From Aricia agestis (lineage: Eukaryota > Arthropoda > Insecta > Lepidoptera > Lycaenidae), in the NCBI RefSeq assembly GCF_905147365.1, contig NC_056408.1, positions 434,001-498,000 on the forward strand: a stretch of DNA of 64,000 bases. The letters are read 5' to 3'. Below the pieces are notes generated by a model. The model saw nothing but the letters and a program-made list of their open reading frames with translations. It searched no databases and was not told the origin of the DNA. Position 1 is the first letter of the stretch, and each line of letters starts with the position of its first letter. The translations under genes and the position numbers were made by a program. This document shows, piece after piece, positions 20,862-32,100 of the stretch.

Positions 20862-22824
20862 TACGTAATACGTACGTACGTATTTTACCTTTGATAGGTC
20901 TCGGAACTATGATAAATAGAAATCAATATAGAAACTACTGGTGAAGACCAAATACAATCATCCGGAAGTTTCTAATTCATTCGACGATTCATAACGAAAT
21001 CATTTTCGGATTATTGACCCCATCCCTTTCTTCCGAAGTTCTTTTAATATTAGATGTCGCTTTGAATAGATGAAGATAGGACCTTCTATATTTTTTTTGT
21101 GTAATGGTACTGGTAGGACATACCTTAAAAGTGAATAAATTATATCTTATATGACATTATTATTTCCTGGATTTTGCCTTTGACGGGGAGAAACCAAGGC
21201 ACTAGATATGCAAAGCTTTTCAACATCATTAGCAGCACTCGTCTAACAAAGTGTGATTTCAGTTCTCATGTAATTTTTAAAACTTTAAGTCATCGTAACC
21301 TATTAATTTCTTTACTTATTCTATTAGCTCGTGCAAAGTGACATTATTATAATGGCACGTTATAATTTTATTATGCTTATATTTTCATGAGAAACTCGTG
21401 ACAGTCAATTTAGTATTTCTATAGCCTCATCAGTCACATAAAATGAATTACAATTTAAACGTCTTTCAAAGGTTCAAGGAAAGTTTTAACATTAAACGGT
21501 CGGACATTTTGGGAAAATTGCGCGGAAAGTATTATAATTTAATATGCACTATAGCATAATGTAATATTATATAACTTTCATTCGATATACGTACACCGTG
21601 TATCGGGACCAGTAAAAGTAAATTCGCAGCTATATTACGATTGATAATATTATAGGTACATTATTCAGGCTCAAAAAACGACATTTCTTACACCTTCTCC
21701 ACTCCAACTACAACACTGATTGTACTTGGTTATGTAAAAATAAGAAGAAGAGAAATAGAATTCTCGAGTCACAAACTCCGAGCTTTTGTTTAGAAACTCT
21801 AAAAATATATTCCAAAACCACCCAATTACGAGGCGGGATTACAAAATGTGAAATGAAATAGAACATAATCCGGAGAGCTTTTTGGATTTTTTTCCCAGAA
21901 GGCCAGATTCCGGAAGTCCGCCGTAAATAATAAAGTCAGCTAATGCGAATAAAAAGACAAATAGGAAATCTCCATGAATATTAATGCAGTGGGGCTCTCG
22001 CCGAATACAAATCTCTCCTAATGTAATGACTAGACGCGGGTACGTAGCGTTTACATTTGCCGATGAAAAGCAGTAGAAAATCAGAAGACGACTGTCGTGA
22101 ACGAAAGGGGGAATCCCACAGGAAGCGTATATTATGCTGCAAAAAAGGCCAAAAGACGCAGTAGCTGGCCTTATCAAAATTGACCTAGTAGTTTATGATG
22201 CAGACAATTTTTTTTTCCTTGGAAAGGATTTTCCGAAGAATTTTTTTTCAAACACACCGAAATCGCAAATTTTCTTTAAAAACAACACAGGCTACTAGTC
22301 TTAGATATTCAAGTAAAGTTTTTTTACATGTAAATAAAATATGTGGTTTTTACTTTTCTGTGGTTTACGAATTTAAAAGTATTTTCTCTTTTATTTTCCA
22401 AGAGGAATGTGGATTGTGGAGTGGGTATGTTGAGCGTGAAATGTGCGAATGTCGCAAGCCGGCGCGCGGCGCTTGCAGTTACATGGTTAGGGGAACTTGT
22501 AAAAACTGGCAACACTGTTGCGGTCAGACGCGGGGACACTACCTGTAGGGATGTACATCGATAGTCTTGTTAATATTACAGTTTTTGCCAGACTGGAGAG
22601 TTTATTTTGTTTGTTGTTAAAAGCCCTATTTGTGGTGAATATAATTATCATATTAAATTATCAGGATTCAGGGCAATGTATGTTTTTATACAAAGTTGTA
22701 TAAAAAGTGACTATTGGGGCACCTACATTATGAAGCACTCGATTGCTTCAGAATATAGGTAAAACATACTTATTACTTACAAAAAATCATAATCTCCTTA
22801 AAGTCCGTTTACTTCGTAATACTA
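20862..22824. other. Intergenic DNA, no gene seen
   Basis: AT-rich with a higher-complexity block at 21840-22180 holding homeodomain-like words (CATGAATATTAATGC). A plus frame at 22195-22548 ends in a Cys-rich stretch but has no recognisable domain or splice support. Confidence 0.35.
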
Positions 22825-23658
22825 ACCCCCGGTTTCTGAAAGGCCTGTCAAATCACTGATCAACTAACATTGCTGATAATTTAGCATGGATGTCAAATCA
22901 GTTTGAGTTTTTGATACAGTGATCAGCCGAAAATTAACTAATCTCTGATGATTTTTAATTTGACTAGCGATTTGTTTGTTTTCGTTCATTACTTCACTAT
23001 TAACTAGCAAAAATGCAAATTAAATGTCAAAAGAAAGAATTGCAGACTGTCATTGCTTTAAAAAATATTTTGGGAATTTAAAATCTGATACTTTTTTGAT
23101 CAGACGAAAATTAACTAATCTGTGATCATTTTGATTTGACATGCGATTTGTTTATTTTAGTTTATTTGCCAGAATTCCGAATTTCAATTTTTCAGACGAT
23201 ATCGAATCCTAAATTCTTCTTCATTATAGAAATGAAATCGATTTTAATATACATATTTCTTACGAATTTTTATAAAAACGTATTTCTTACGAATTTTTAT
23301 AAAAACTTCATAATAAATGTGTTAACGAACCTTATAGTAACGTAGTTTCAAATAGAAGATGTAGATTCACATAAAAAATCTATTGAATTCATAAGTTAAT
23401 TCACCCACAATTACCGATTAGTTGACACAGCTTTTGACAAACCTTTAATCTATGATCACGGCTTGACAAGCGTTTCGGAAACCCAAAATGGCGGTTGACA
23501 TATTATTCTCGAGTCAAATTGAACATCTACCGTCAACTGACGCGCTGATCAAATTAAACTAACTAACCGTGCTTCTAGCAACCCAATTGTTACTTGACAA
23601 GAGATTTAACAGGTGATTAGTTAATTTTAGTGTTGATCTGCCTTTTAGAAACCGGGTG
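22825..23658. mobile_element. TA-flanked element with terminal inverted repeats
   Basis: An 834-bp element. The left end is ACCCCCGGTTTCTGAAAGGC and the right end, read inwards, CACCCGGTTTCTAAAAGGC. TA flanks both sides. There is no coding sequence. Inside are repeated words such as GAAAATTAACTAATC and a 27-bp tandem duplication. TA duplication fits Tc1/mariner-type mobilisation; the family is not known to me. Confidence 0.6.
23254..23307. repeat. 27-bp tandem duplication
   Basis: TATTTCTTACGAATTTTTAT plus AAAAACG occurs twice in a row (23254-23280 and 23281-23307, with one change at the end). It lies inside the TA-flanked element. Confidence 0.85.
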
Positions 23659-23721
23659 TAAGTGATTCTTATGTCGCCCCCATAAAGGTCCTCTGAGAGG
23701 TAAAATACGTCTGAACAGTAC

Positions 23722-23755
23722 TTACAAAGTGTCGAATATTTTCGACACTTTGTAA
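23722..23755. repeat. Perfect hairpin, 15-bp arms, 4-nt loop
   Basis: TTACAAAGTGTCGAA at 23722-23736 is exactly inverted at 23741-23755 with TATT between. Confidence 0.9.
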
Positions 23756-25261
23756 CCGGCACATCGATATTACTGAGCCTACTGCAGCTATCGGCTAAAC
23801 TGAATTAGTCGGTCTGCTGCCCGCGACACGCGCTCTCCGCTCTCCGCACTCCGCACTCCGCACTCCGCACACTAGTACAGTCTACATCCCTAGTACCAGT
23901 ACTTCGCCGTTTGTAGGGACTAGACTGAATTTTATTTTACCAATTCCTGTATTGATGTTTAGCTATCTAAACTATAGTCTGTTGCTATACCTTCAATACT
24001 CTACACGAAAAAAACTACGAAAAATGTTTGGTGATCTCAAATTAAAAGTAACCGTTTATTTTAAAAGTCAATAAAAAATATTTTTATATTATGTAAAACA
24101 GGCAGTAAGTAGGCAAAGGATCCGCTGATGGAAAACGATCACTGTTGCCAATAGACGCCTGAAATGTAGGAGAATTTTCGCAAGCGCGTTCCGACGCTTT
24201 AAAATATCTACTACAGTTCGAGAGTAATGTTTCAAAATATTAAGAATGTTTCTACTTTTTTAACGTAGACTCTCATCTCTCACTCATACTCGTAATATAA
24301 CATTAAACGACCCAAATGTACGTCAATTTAAAACGTAATTCAATTTTGAAGCCTTGCAAATTGAAATAAGCCAATCAATGGAACATTCCAGCACACACCA
24401 GGCGCTAAACGGTGACGTTCCTTTGATTAAAATCGCCGAAATTGCGCCACGAAAGGTCGGCGCGTTAAGGCATTCCGCATGAAAAAGGTTTGCCCTCACA
24501 ATAGCACTGAAGTTTGCAGTGTATGGGCTTGCATACTACGCTACCAATCGATGCGACGCAACGAACTAAACTGCGATGAGATTTCATTTCATGCAAAGAC
24601 ATTTTCTCCAAGTGACAAATTATGCTGCTTCAGTGTTTAATAAATGATTGAATAGGACTGTGGAATAAAAACTTTAGTTACTTTAGATAAGATAGGAACG
24701 ACAGACTGATACTAGCTTCAAGCTTTACATTTACGTGTGAATCGATCTAGCTACTAAAATACTGATTAAGAGCTCACCTGACTCTAAAAATCAAACATCG
24801 TCCTTCTCTCTTCACACTCACGCCCGTCTTTCATATGCCAGGTGAAAAAGTACGGCGCGGAATCATCGCCGAGTTAGTTTTACTTGAATAAAAGACGAAC
24901 TATAATGATTATGAAAAAAGTGTTTTGAGCAAATTTAGGTTTTATCAATACCTTTTTAGATATTAAAAAATATTAAAGAAAAGGCAGCAAACTTAGAAGA
25001 TCCAAGCAAAAACGTGTCTAAAACAAGGTTTTTTGAAAAAAAGAAACTATCGAGCATTTTTTGAGTAATCGTGTTTTCGTCTTGAGTATTTAATCTTTAG
25101 GAACTGAAGTTACTTGTGTCAAAAAATCAGTTTTCTAGACCTTACAGATTTTGAGATCTAGGTTAAAGTATGTAGTCAAGTTAGGGTCATATGGGCTCTT
25201 AAAAATACAACGCGATGCACGTGTGTAAAATAATAATATGACTTTAATCATAGAATTTAAA

Positions 25262-25390
25262 AAAGTTGAGGGTTTTTGTGGCGGCCACAAAGGAAAATCT
25301 TGATTTGCCACGTGCTTGATTTAAATTGTTGTCGTACCGACGCACTTAGAAGACTTCGATAACGTGATTCAGGGTTGTGGGAAAATAAAC
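25262..25390 (+). repeat. Dispersed repeat, copy 2
   Basis: Diverged partner of the repeat at 20205-20345, in the same orientation and order of blocks. Confidence 0.5.
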
Positions 25391-26356
25391 GTAGGTCTCG
25401 CGTCTTGCTAGCAAAATAATATGTAACAAACATTACGACGTCGCAGTTTAGTGTGCAAGCCCGATGGGCGATGGCGTATCGACTTCACTGCGGATATCAG
25501 GGGGTAGATCGTAGCTACTGCAACATTATTATACTGTTTAATTATATCACGCTAACTCATTTGTTACTTGAGGTTACGAGGCAATTTTAAATTTTGGGTC
25601 AATTACTTGCTTGAGTTGCTCCTACTAAAAAGTTATTATGAAAACATTATCGGCGAAATTTTGTGTGCAACTAATTATATCGTAACGTAAGCTTATATTT
25701 TATGAGATCATTTACTGACTTTAGCAAATAGAAAAAAAAGCTTTATTATGTTCTGCGGGTGCTCATTTGATCACCGCATCGCGCCCAGTACCTTAATAAT
25801 AATATTGCGTACTACTATTTTTTTTTCGGGTAAGTACATTAATATTTTTCTGTGAAATGAAAATAAGCATTGCAGTTTTAGATTTGTTTGTATTCGACTG
25901 TACCTGACTGTACACGGCGCGGGGTGTTCGCGTCTGTACCGCTAATTTATTGACCTGGCGAAGGAAAAACTACTGGAAGTGTATTAATTAGTAAACTTCC
26001 AAATCAACTAATGATTCAGCCGGCGAGGGGAGGTTCTGTGCGGAAATAATGAAGTCCTGAAATATTACTTTCTCATTGCCAATAAAGGACTGTTTCCGGT
26101 TCTTGTTTATTTTATTGGAAGTATTTCAGATCTTGAAATACTATTGGTAATTGAAATGCAATATTTTAGGAACAATAAATGCAAACGACGAGATAAGGAG
26201 GATGATAATAGAGACAGTTTATATTAAAATATTTTATTCATTGTAAGGTTTTCAATAATTATAATAAAATTGTCACATTTAAAATAAAGTTAATTTATAA
26301 TAATTAGGTACCTAATATCATTACGTGTTAGTAAAATAAACCGTCTACCACGTTTG

Positions 26357-26660
26357 TTACGTGGCAGAGTCATGCTTCGGCACGAATGGGCCGGCTCGAC
26401 CGGAGAAATACCACGGGCTCAGAGAAAACCGGTGTGAAACAGCGCTTGCACTGTGTTTCATCGAGTGAGTGAGTTTACCAGAGGTCCAATCCCCTACCTT
26501 ATTCCCTTCCCTACCCTTCCCTATTCCCTTCCTTACCCTCCCCTATTCCCTTTTAAAAGGCCGACAACCCACCTGCAGCTCTTCTGATGTTGCGAGTGTC
26601 CATGGACGACGGAAGTTGCTTTCCATCAGATGACCCGTTTTCTCGTTTCTCGTAAAAAAA
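26357..26660 (+). mobile_element. Short jockey-derived retroelement (5' head + 3' tail)
   Basis: The first about 150 bases match the 5' UTR of the LINE at 13907-16891 (TTCGGCACGAATGGGCCGGC). The last about 110 match that LINE's 3' end (CCTGCAGCTCTTCTGATGTT) and run into an A-tail. Between them is a pyrimidine-rich array of CCCTA/TTCCC units. It has no ORF. The shared ends suggest the LINE's machinery copied it. Confidence 0.8.
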
Positions 26661-27740
26661 GCCAACTAAGGCACAACATGATATTTTTAAGGATTCGTGG
26701 CTCAAAAAGATGGCCATAAAACCAAATAATATTACTTTGTTGGCCTTGGCTATATTCAATTATTGTTAGTTATTTTAACTACACAACAAAAAACATGACA
26801 TTTGCTCACAGAATCGCTCTTCAAAGCGAACAAACTGTAAAAGTTCTGTAGAGCTACAGTTGAGGACACAATACTGAGCTCTCGTTCATTTCACCGCTGT
26901 TAAAACTTTACAGGTAAAACTTATTGCAATGTTGCCGACTACGGGAAGACAAATGTTTAATTCACACACAGTTCTAAAATAAATATAAATATAAGCACGT
27001 CATAGACGGTTTCAAAGGGCTTTTTAAAAGAGTTTTACTTACGAATAACGTTGATATTGTTAACGTTTTGATGTGAGTTCATAGCAATAGTAAATAGTTA
27101 TCAATTCACTCACATAAAAACTTGAAACCGAACTTGAAAGTAAACAAACAAATACAAAAAAGTTATAATAAACTTGCTAAACATACATTTCCTTAATTGC
27201 ACAGAAGTTATTGACGAGTACGCGGTCAAAGCAATTCGTCGACGAAACACAAATGAAACTTATTTTTATAACAACAATAACTACGGTTTACAACTTGATC
27301 CCCTAGTAAAGAGTCTTTATTGCATATTGCTGTAGTTAAAATAAAAACTTTCTTATAAAAATGTTAATATTAAACTTAACTATTATAGTGACTCTATGCG
27401 AGTATATAGCAGACATAAACTTCCTTACTAATTACAATTATTAAGTCTGCTTGTCTTTGTTTGGTATATTGAAAAGGTCACATGTCAGACAAGGACCGAA
27501 TGTTCTGCCTGCGTGACATCAATATCGATTAAGTAGCTTCGGAGCTTTCCCGATGCAATTTCTTTATAGTTAATATTATTTTAAACGCTATTAAGCATTC
27601 GACATTCGTGTATCATCCCACAAAACAAAGCGTCCATAGATATTATTAATTCAAAGAAAATGTTATGGGTTAGCACACAAATGCTTAAAAGCAACCATAT
27701 TTTGTAATTATATCATTATTTCATATTTTGTAGATAACTA
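26661..27740. other. Intergenic DNA downstream of the secreted-protein gene
   Basis: AT-rich with no ORF or repeat recognised. It should contain the 3' UTR of the gene ending at 27743; no canonical AATAAA on the minus strand was obvious close to the stop. Confidence 0.35.
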
Positions 27741-27742
27741 GA

Positions 27743-28347
27743 CTATAAAGCTGAATCAGTATCAGCAAATATTTTATAAGCACCAAAAGGCTTATTATTA
27801 TGTATATTGTTGGAGGCAGAATAGCCGTAGAGGTTCTTATAGTTGCGCTGATAACCAAATAACCCGGGTAGGTAGTAACCATAGTTGGACAGAAACACCG
27901 CGAGCAGAGGGTCCACCGGAGCATGGTTCAGACTATTATACCTATACGGTAAACGCATGTACACGTAGCCATTAGATTTGGGACTCTCCTGCTTCAGAGA
28001 TAAGGCATAATTTGGTAGAACATCGTCGGCTCGTATCTTGTAATTCGAAAGTATTTTCAGAAGATTGTTCGTAAAATTGTTTCCTCTTTCTGCGTCATAG
28101 TTATGCTCCCTCGTTACTGTGTTCTGTTCTGCGAATTCTTCTGTTGAATTTTCTGTAACTTCATACCCGGTACTGTTATTTTCTTTATCGATTTTATTGG
28201 TGTTTTCGTATTTGTCACTTACGATGTTTAAGACAGTCGGAGCAAACTCCAGTTTCTTCCCCCTTCGGTATGTAATGTCATTGTTATCAGATTTCATATA
28301 AACTGATTCAAAATGTCTTCTATTGACCGGCAAAACGATGCTTACTC
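27743..28347 (-). CDS. Secreted protein of unknown function, exon 3
   Basis: The terminal exon encodes 200 residues plus a split glycine codon. Its acceptor is TGTTTCAG|GAGTAAGC at 28348/28347. Exon 2 ends in phase 1 with G, so the join makes GGA and stays in frame. The product is polar, rich in Asn, Lys and Glu in the middle (KENNSTGYEVTENSTEEF) and rich in Tyr, Gly and Asn near the end (YGYYLPGLFGYQRNYKNLYG), stopping with TAG at 27743-27745. I know no family with this sequence. The Tyr/Gly-rich end is like extracellular structural proteins, but that is only a resemblance. With exons 1 and 2 the protein is 281 residues. Confidence 0.78.
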
Positions 28348-28416
28348 CTGAAACAGTTATCATCATCAAAAGAAATAAACGTCAAAGCTTTCATATGAGA
28401 AAATTAATATCGTTTC

Positions 28417-28445
28417 CTACGTATAATAATTTATTATTCGTAGGT
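28417..28445. repeat. Near-perfect hairpin in host intron 2
   Basis: CCTACGTATAATAA at 28417-28430 is inverted at 28432-28445 with one mismatch and a 1-nt loop. Confidence 0.75.
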
Positions 28446-28574
28446 CGTTTCAAATTCAATATGATAGACAGTTAAATACCTAAATATTCTTTCGCAAGAC
28501 TTAAAACGTTGCCATTTTAATAATTATATGACAGTTGTTCATTTGTTCATTTGTTGCAAATAATTTGCAAGAAA

Positions 28575-28579
28575 GCTTT
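28575..28579. repeat. 5-bp target-site duplication of the mag-type element
   Basis: GCTTT here and at 33133-33137 flank the LTR element directly. Five bases is the usual duplication for Ty3/Gypsy integrases. Confidence 0.85.
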
Positions 28580-28676
28580 TGTTGTGGGTACCTAAATAAA
28601 TAATATTGTAAGGTAGTCCTAGACTTATATTAATAAATCAGTTGTTTGTCCGACACCTTTGTTTCAATACATAACA
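28580..28676 (+). repeat. 5' LTR of the mag-type element
   Basis: A 97-bp LTR, TGTTGTGGGTACC ... AATACATAACA, identical to the one at 33036-33132. Confidence 0.95.
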
Positions 28677-28694
28677 TGGTGACAGCGGTGTTAA
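28677..28694 (+). promoter_or_regulatory. Primer-binding site of the mag-type element
   Basis: TGGTGACAGCGGTGTTAA directly follows the LTR and begins with TGG, the complement of a tRNA CCA end. The priming tRNA was not identified. Confidence 0.7.
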
Positions 28695-28781
28695 ACATTA
28701 TCGAATAATTAAGTTTTGTTGCGATTTAGTTCCGTATATGCGTAGTGAGGTGCGTTAAAACAAAAGTGATCGTCATTCGAT

Positions 28782-29078
28782 ATGGAACACGCGCGACCGC
28801 CCTCGGAATTGTGCTTGGACGGCAGCTCCGTCAGCCGGGCTGACGCGTGGAAGCGGTGGAAGACACAATTTAGTTTGTTTCTTAAAGCGTCTGGTGTGCA
28901 TAGTGAAAAAGCCGATGTTCAGGCCAGTCTGTTGATAAATCTTATCGGGCCCGAAGGATTCGACGTGTACGAGACGTTCACGTTTGAGAAGGACTCGGAT
29001 CGCGATGACGTTGCAGTATTGTTGGCTAAGTTCGATGCCTATTTTGGCGTTAAGACGAACATCACTCTAGCAAGATAA
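28782..29078 (+). pseudogene. mag-type gag N-terminus, cut by one stop codon
   Basis: The frame opens MEHARPPSELCLDG and encodes the N-terminal 98 residues of a Ty3/Gypsy gag (WKRWKTQFSLFLKASG, then a Leu-rich stretch), ending at TAA 29076-29078. The same frame continues straight on as gag sequence into the long ORF that the next entry starts at 29172. So gag and pol were one frame broken by a single nonsense change. Without readthrough this copy cannot make full gag-pol. Confidence 0.85.
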
Positions 29079-29171
29079 CATTTTTTTACAAGGAATCAGG
29101 AGATCGGCGAGACGATCAATCAATATGTCACGAATTTAAAGTTACTGGCGAAGACCTGTCAGTTTCAAAAT

Positions 29172-32100
29172 TTGGAGCAGGAGTTGATTCGGGACCGCAT
29201 AGTTTGTGGAATCAAAAATACCATCGTTCGTGACAGGCTGCTCAGATCGGAGGATTTAACTTTGGAAATGGCGATAAAAATATGTCAAGTCGACGAGATT
29301 TCGAGTGACAGTCAGCGTATGTTGGAGGAACGCGGCGCAGGCGGAAGCGGTGCGCGCGGGCACGTCGATGCGCTCGGCGTGCGAGACGCGGGGCGCGGTG
29401 CAGGTCGCGGCGGCCAGCGAGCGGGCTGGCGCGGGGCGCGAGCGCGCGGCGGCAGCGGCGCGAGTGCTGGGCGGGCGGCCCGGGCTCCCGGCGCCTCACG
29501 GTGCGACCGGTGTGGAGGATCCTGTACGGAGCCAGCTTCGTGTCCGGCAATCTCAGTTCAGTGTTACGTGTGCGAGAATCACGGCCATTACGCAAGAATG
29601 TGTAAAATGAGAAAAAATAATAGCAAAATAAAAAAGATGTACGATATTAATGTTCGTGACGCGGAAAACGTGAGTGATAGTGATGATAGTGGACCCGCTT
29701 TTTATGTGTCGGTCGTCGAGGAGTCGGCCCCGACGGCGGAGGACTGGTATGAGACGCTGCGCGGTGAGTACGGCCCCGAGAAATTTAAATTGGACACTGG
29801 CGCAGACATAAATGTAATGTCGTACGAGCGATTTTTGTCATTAGGATATAAGCCTCGAGTTATAAACGCCAAGGAAAATATTAAGTTACAAACTTATAGT
29901 GGAGAATTGATTCCTATAAAAGGAGTTTGTAACTTGTTATGGTACTATAAGAATAATCAGTATAATTTAAAATTTGCAATCGCCGGAATCAGTTGTCAAA
30001 GTGTGCTGGGTCGACAATCTTGCCTGGACTTGCAGTTGGTTAAGAGGGTTTACGATATCAAATCAGAAAATGCAGATTTATTTAGTGGCCTAGGATGTTT
30101 GCCGGGTGAATATCACATTGTGGTAGACAAGTCTGTGGCGCCGGTCGTGTGTGCTCGCCGAAACGTCCCGGTCAGTCTCCAGGAGCAGCTCAAAGACGAG
30201 CTGAATAGAATGGTTCGACTGGGCGTTATACGTAAAGTCTCCCATCCGACTCCGTGGGTAAATTCGATGGTAATAGTGGCGAAAAAGAATGGCGGGCTTC
30301 GGCTGTGCCTGGACCCGAGGCCGCTCAACGTCGCCATTCAGCGCGCTCACTTTCAACTTCCTACGATAAGAGAATTCGTAACGAAGCTTCACGGGGCTAG
30401 GTACTTTTCAGTTTTGGACGCAAATTCTGGTTTTTGGGCCATTAAACTCGATGACGAGAGTGCCGATTTGTGTACGTTCAATACGCCCTTCGGTCGCTAT
30501 CAATACTTACGTTTACCGTTCGGTTTGAACTGTACTCCCGAAGTTTTTCACGCAAAAATAAAACAGCTACTCGAAGGGTTAGACGGAGTAGATTCGTTTA
30601 TCGACGATATCATTTGCTGGGGCAGCTCGCGGGCCGAGCACGACGAGCGCCTCGCGGCGCTGTTCGATAGGGCGCGTAAAATTAATTTAAAATTTAATAA
30701 AGATAAATGTCGCTTAAGCGTCGAGGAAGTTAATTATTTAGGCCATTGTTTCAACAGGGATGGCATGAAGCCGGACGCCGAAAAAGTCCGTGCTATTGTC
30801 GATATGCCGGAGCCTAGCGATAGGAAAAGTTTGGAAAGGTTCCTAGGTGCAGTTAACTATCTTTCAAAGTTTATACCTAATTACTCCGAGCACATTGTCG
30901 TGTTTACTAAACTGCTAAAAAAGGACGTATCGTGGAGTTGGGAGTACGGTCACCGATGTGCGTTCGATAAACTCAAAAAGCTATTATGCAACGCACCCGT
31001 CCTCGCGCTGTACGACGTGCGCGGCACGGCGGTGGTGTCGGTGGACGCGAGCAGTGCGGCGCTCGGCGCGGTGCTGCTGCAGGCCGGCCGGCCGGTCGAG
31101 TACGCCTCCCGCACGCTCACCGACACGCAGGTTAGGTATGCGCAGATCGAGAAGGAGATGCTGGCTATCGTGTTCGCGTGTGAGAAGTTTCACCAGTATA
31201 TTTATGGTAAAAGCAAAGTAGTCGTCGAGACCGATCACAAGCCCCTGGAGAGTATATTTAAAAAACCTTTAGATTCGATCCCGGCACGCTTACAGAGAAT
31301 GATGCTGCGATTGCAGGTTTACGATTTGTCGGTTATTTATAAGCCCGGTAAATATATGTTTATACCGGACACCCTATCGCGCGCGCCTCTTCCAGATCTG
31401 TACGACGACAGCGTCAGTGAGGCCGTCCTCCATCAGGTGAAGATGGTGGTCAGTACCGTGCCGATGTCGCAGAATAAATTAACTCTGGTTAAGAAGGAAA
31501 CTTCAAAAGATAATATATTAAAAGATATTCTCGTTTACATAAAACGAGGCTGGCCTAATAATAAATACGATTTACCGGAGCGTTTAGGTTATTTTTATTC
31601 ATTTAAAGATGAGCTATATACTGTGGATGGTGTTATTTTTAAAAATAGACAAGTCGTTATACCGAACTCGCTAAAAATTAAAATGTTAGATATCATTCAT
31701 GAAGGTCACTTAGGTATAGACCGGTGCAAGAGGCGGGCGCGAGAGGTTTTGTATTGGCCCGGTATGGCTAAAGATATCGAAATGTATGTCAAAAGATGCA
31801 AGGTCTGTCAGGAGAATGCAAACAGACCGACTAGGGAGCCTATGATACCTGTACCTATACCGGACGTTCCGTGGAGTAAAGTAGGTACCGATTTATTTGA
31901 ACACGCCGGTAAGAATTACATTTTATTGGTTGACTACTATTCGGGATTTTTCGAGGTGGCCATGCTGAGGGATACCTCCTCGCGGTCGGTAATTAATGTT
32001 ATGAAAGAAAATTTTGCTAGATACGGGATACCGGAAGTGGTGATTAGTGATAACGGTCCACAGTACTCGTGTCGTAATTTTAAAATATTCGCTACCGATT

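Larger units (their letters stand above)
23659..26356. other. Intergenic DNA with small repeats
   Basis: Contains a perfect hairpin at 23722-23755, a 7-bp tandem array (CTCCGCA units) at 23833-23870 and a higher-complexity block at 24360-24500. A good donor-like CAGGTGAGC on the minus strand at 24773-24781 has no convincing exon. No gene was recognised. Confidence 0.35.

Noticed and set aside
22195..22548. 117-codon frame ending in a Cys-rich stretch, considered as a small secreted peptide
   Set aside because: The cysteines are irregular, the N-terminus is not a clean signal peptide, and three overlapping frames are open on both strands.
24773..24900. Minus-strand CAGGTGAGC donor with GC-richer upstream sequence
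   Set aside because: No open frame with a start or acceptor could be attached.
29242..29595. 117-codon minus-strand and 101-codon plus-strand frames in the gag region
   Set aside because: Antisense and off-frame reading of the GC-rich Arg/Gly tract of the retrotransposon gag.
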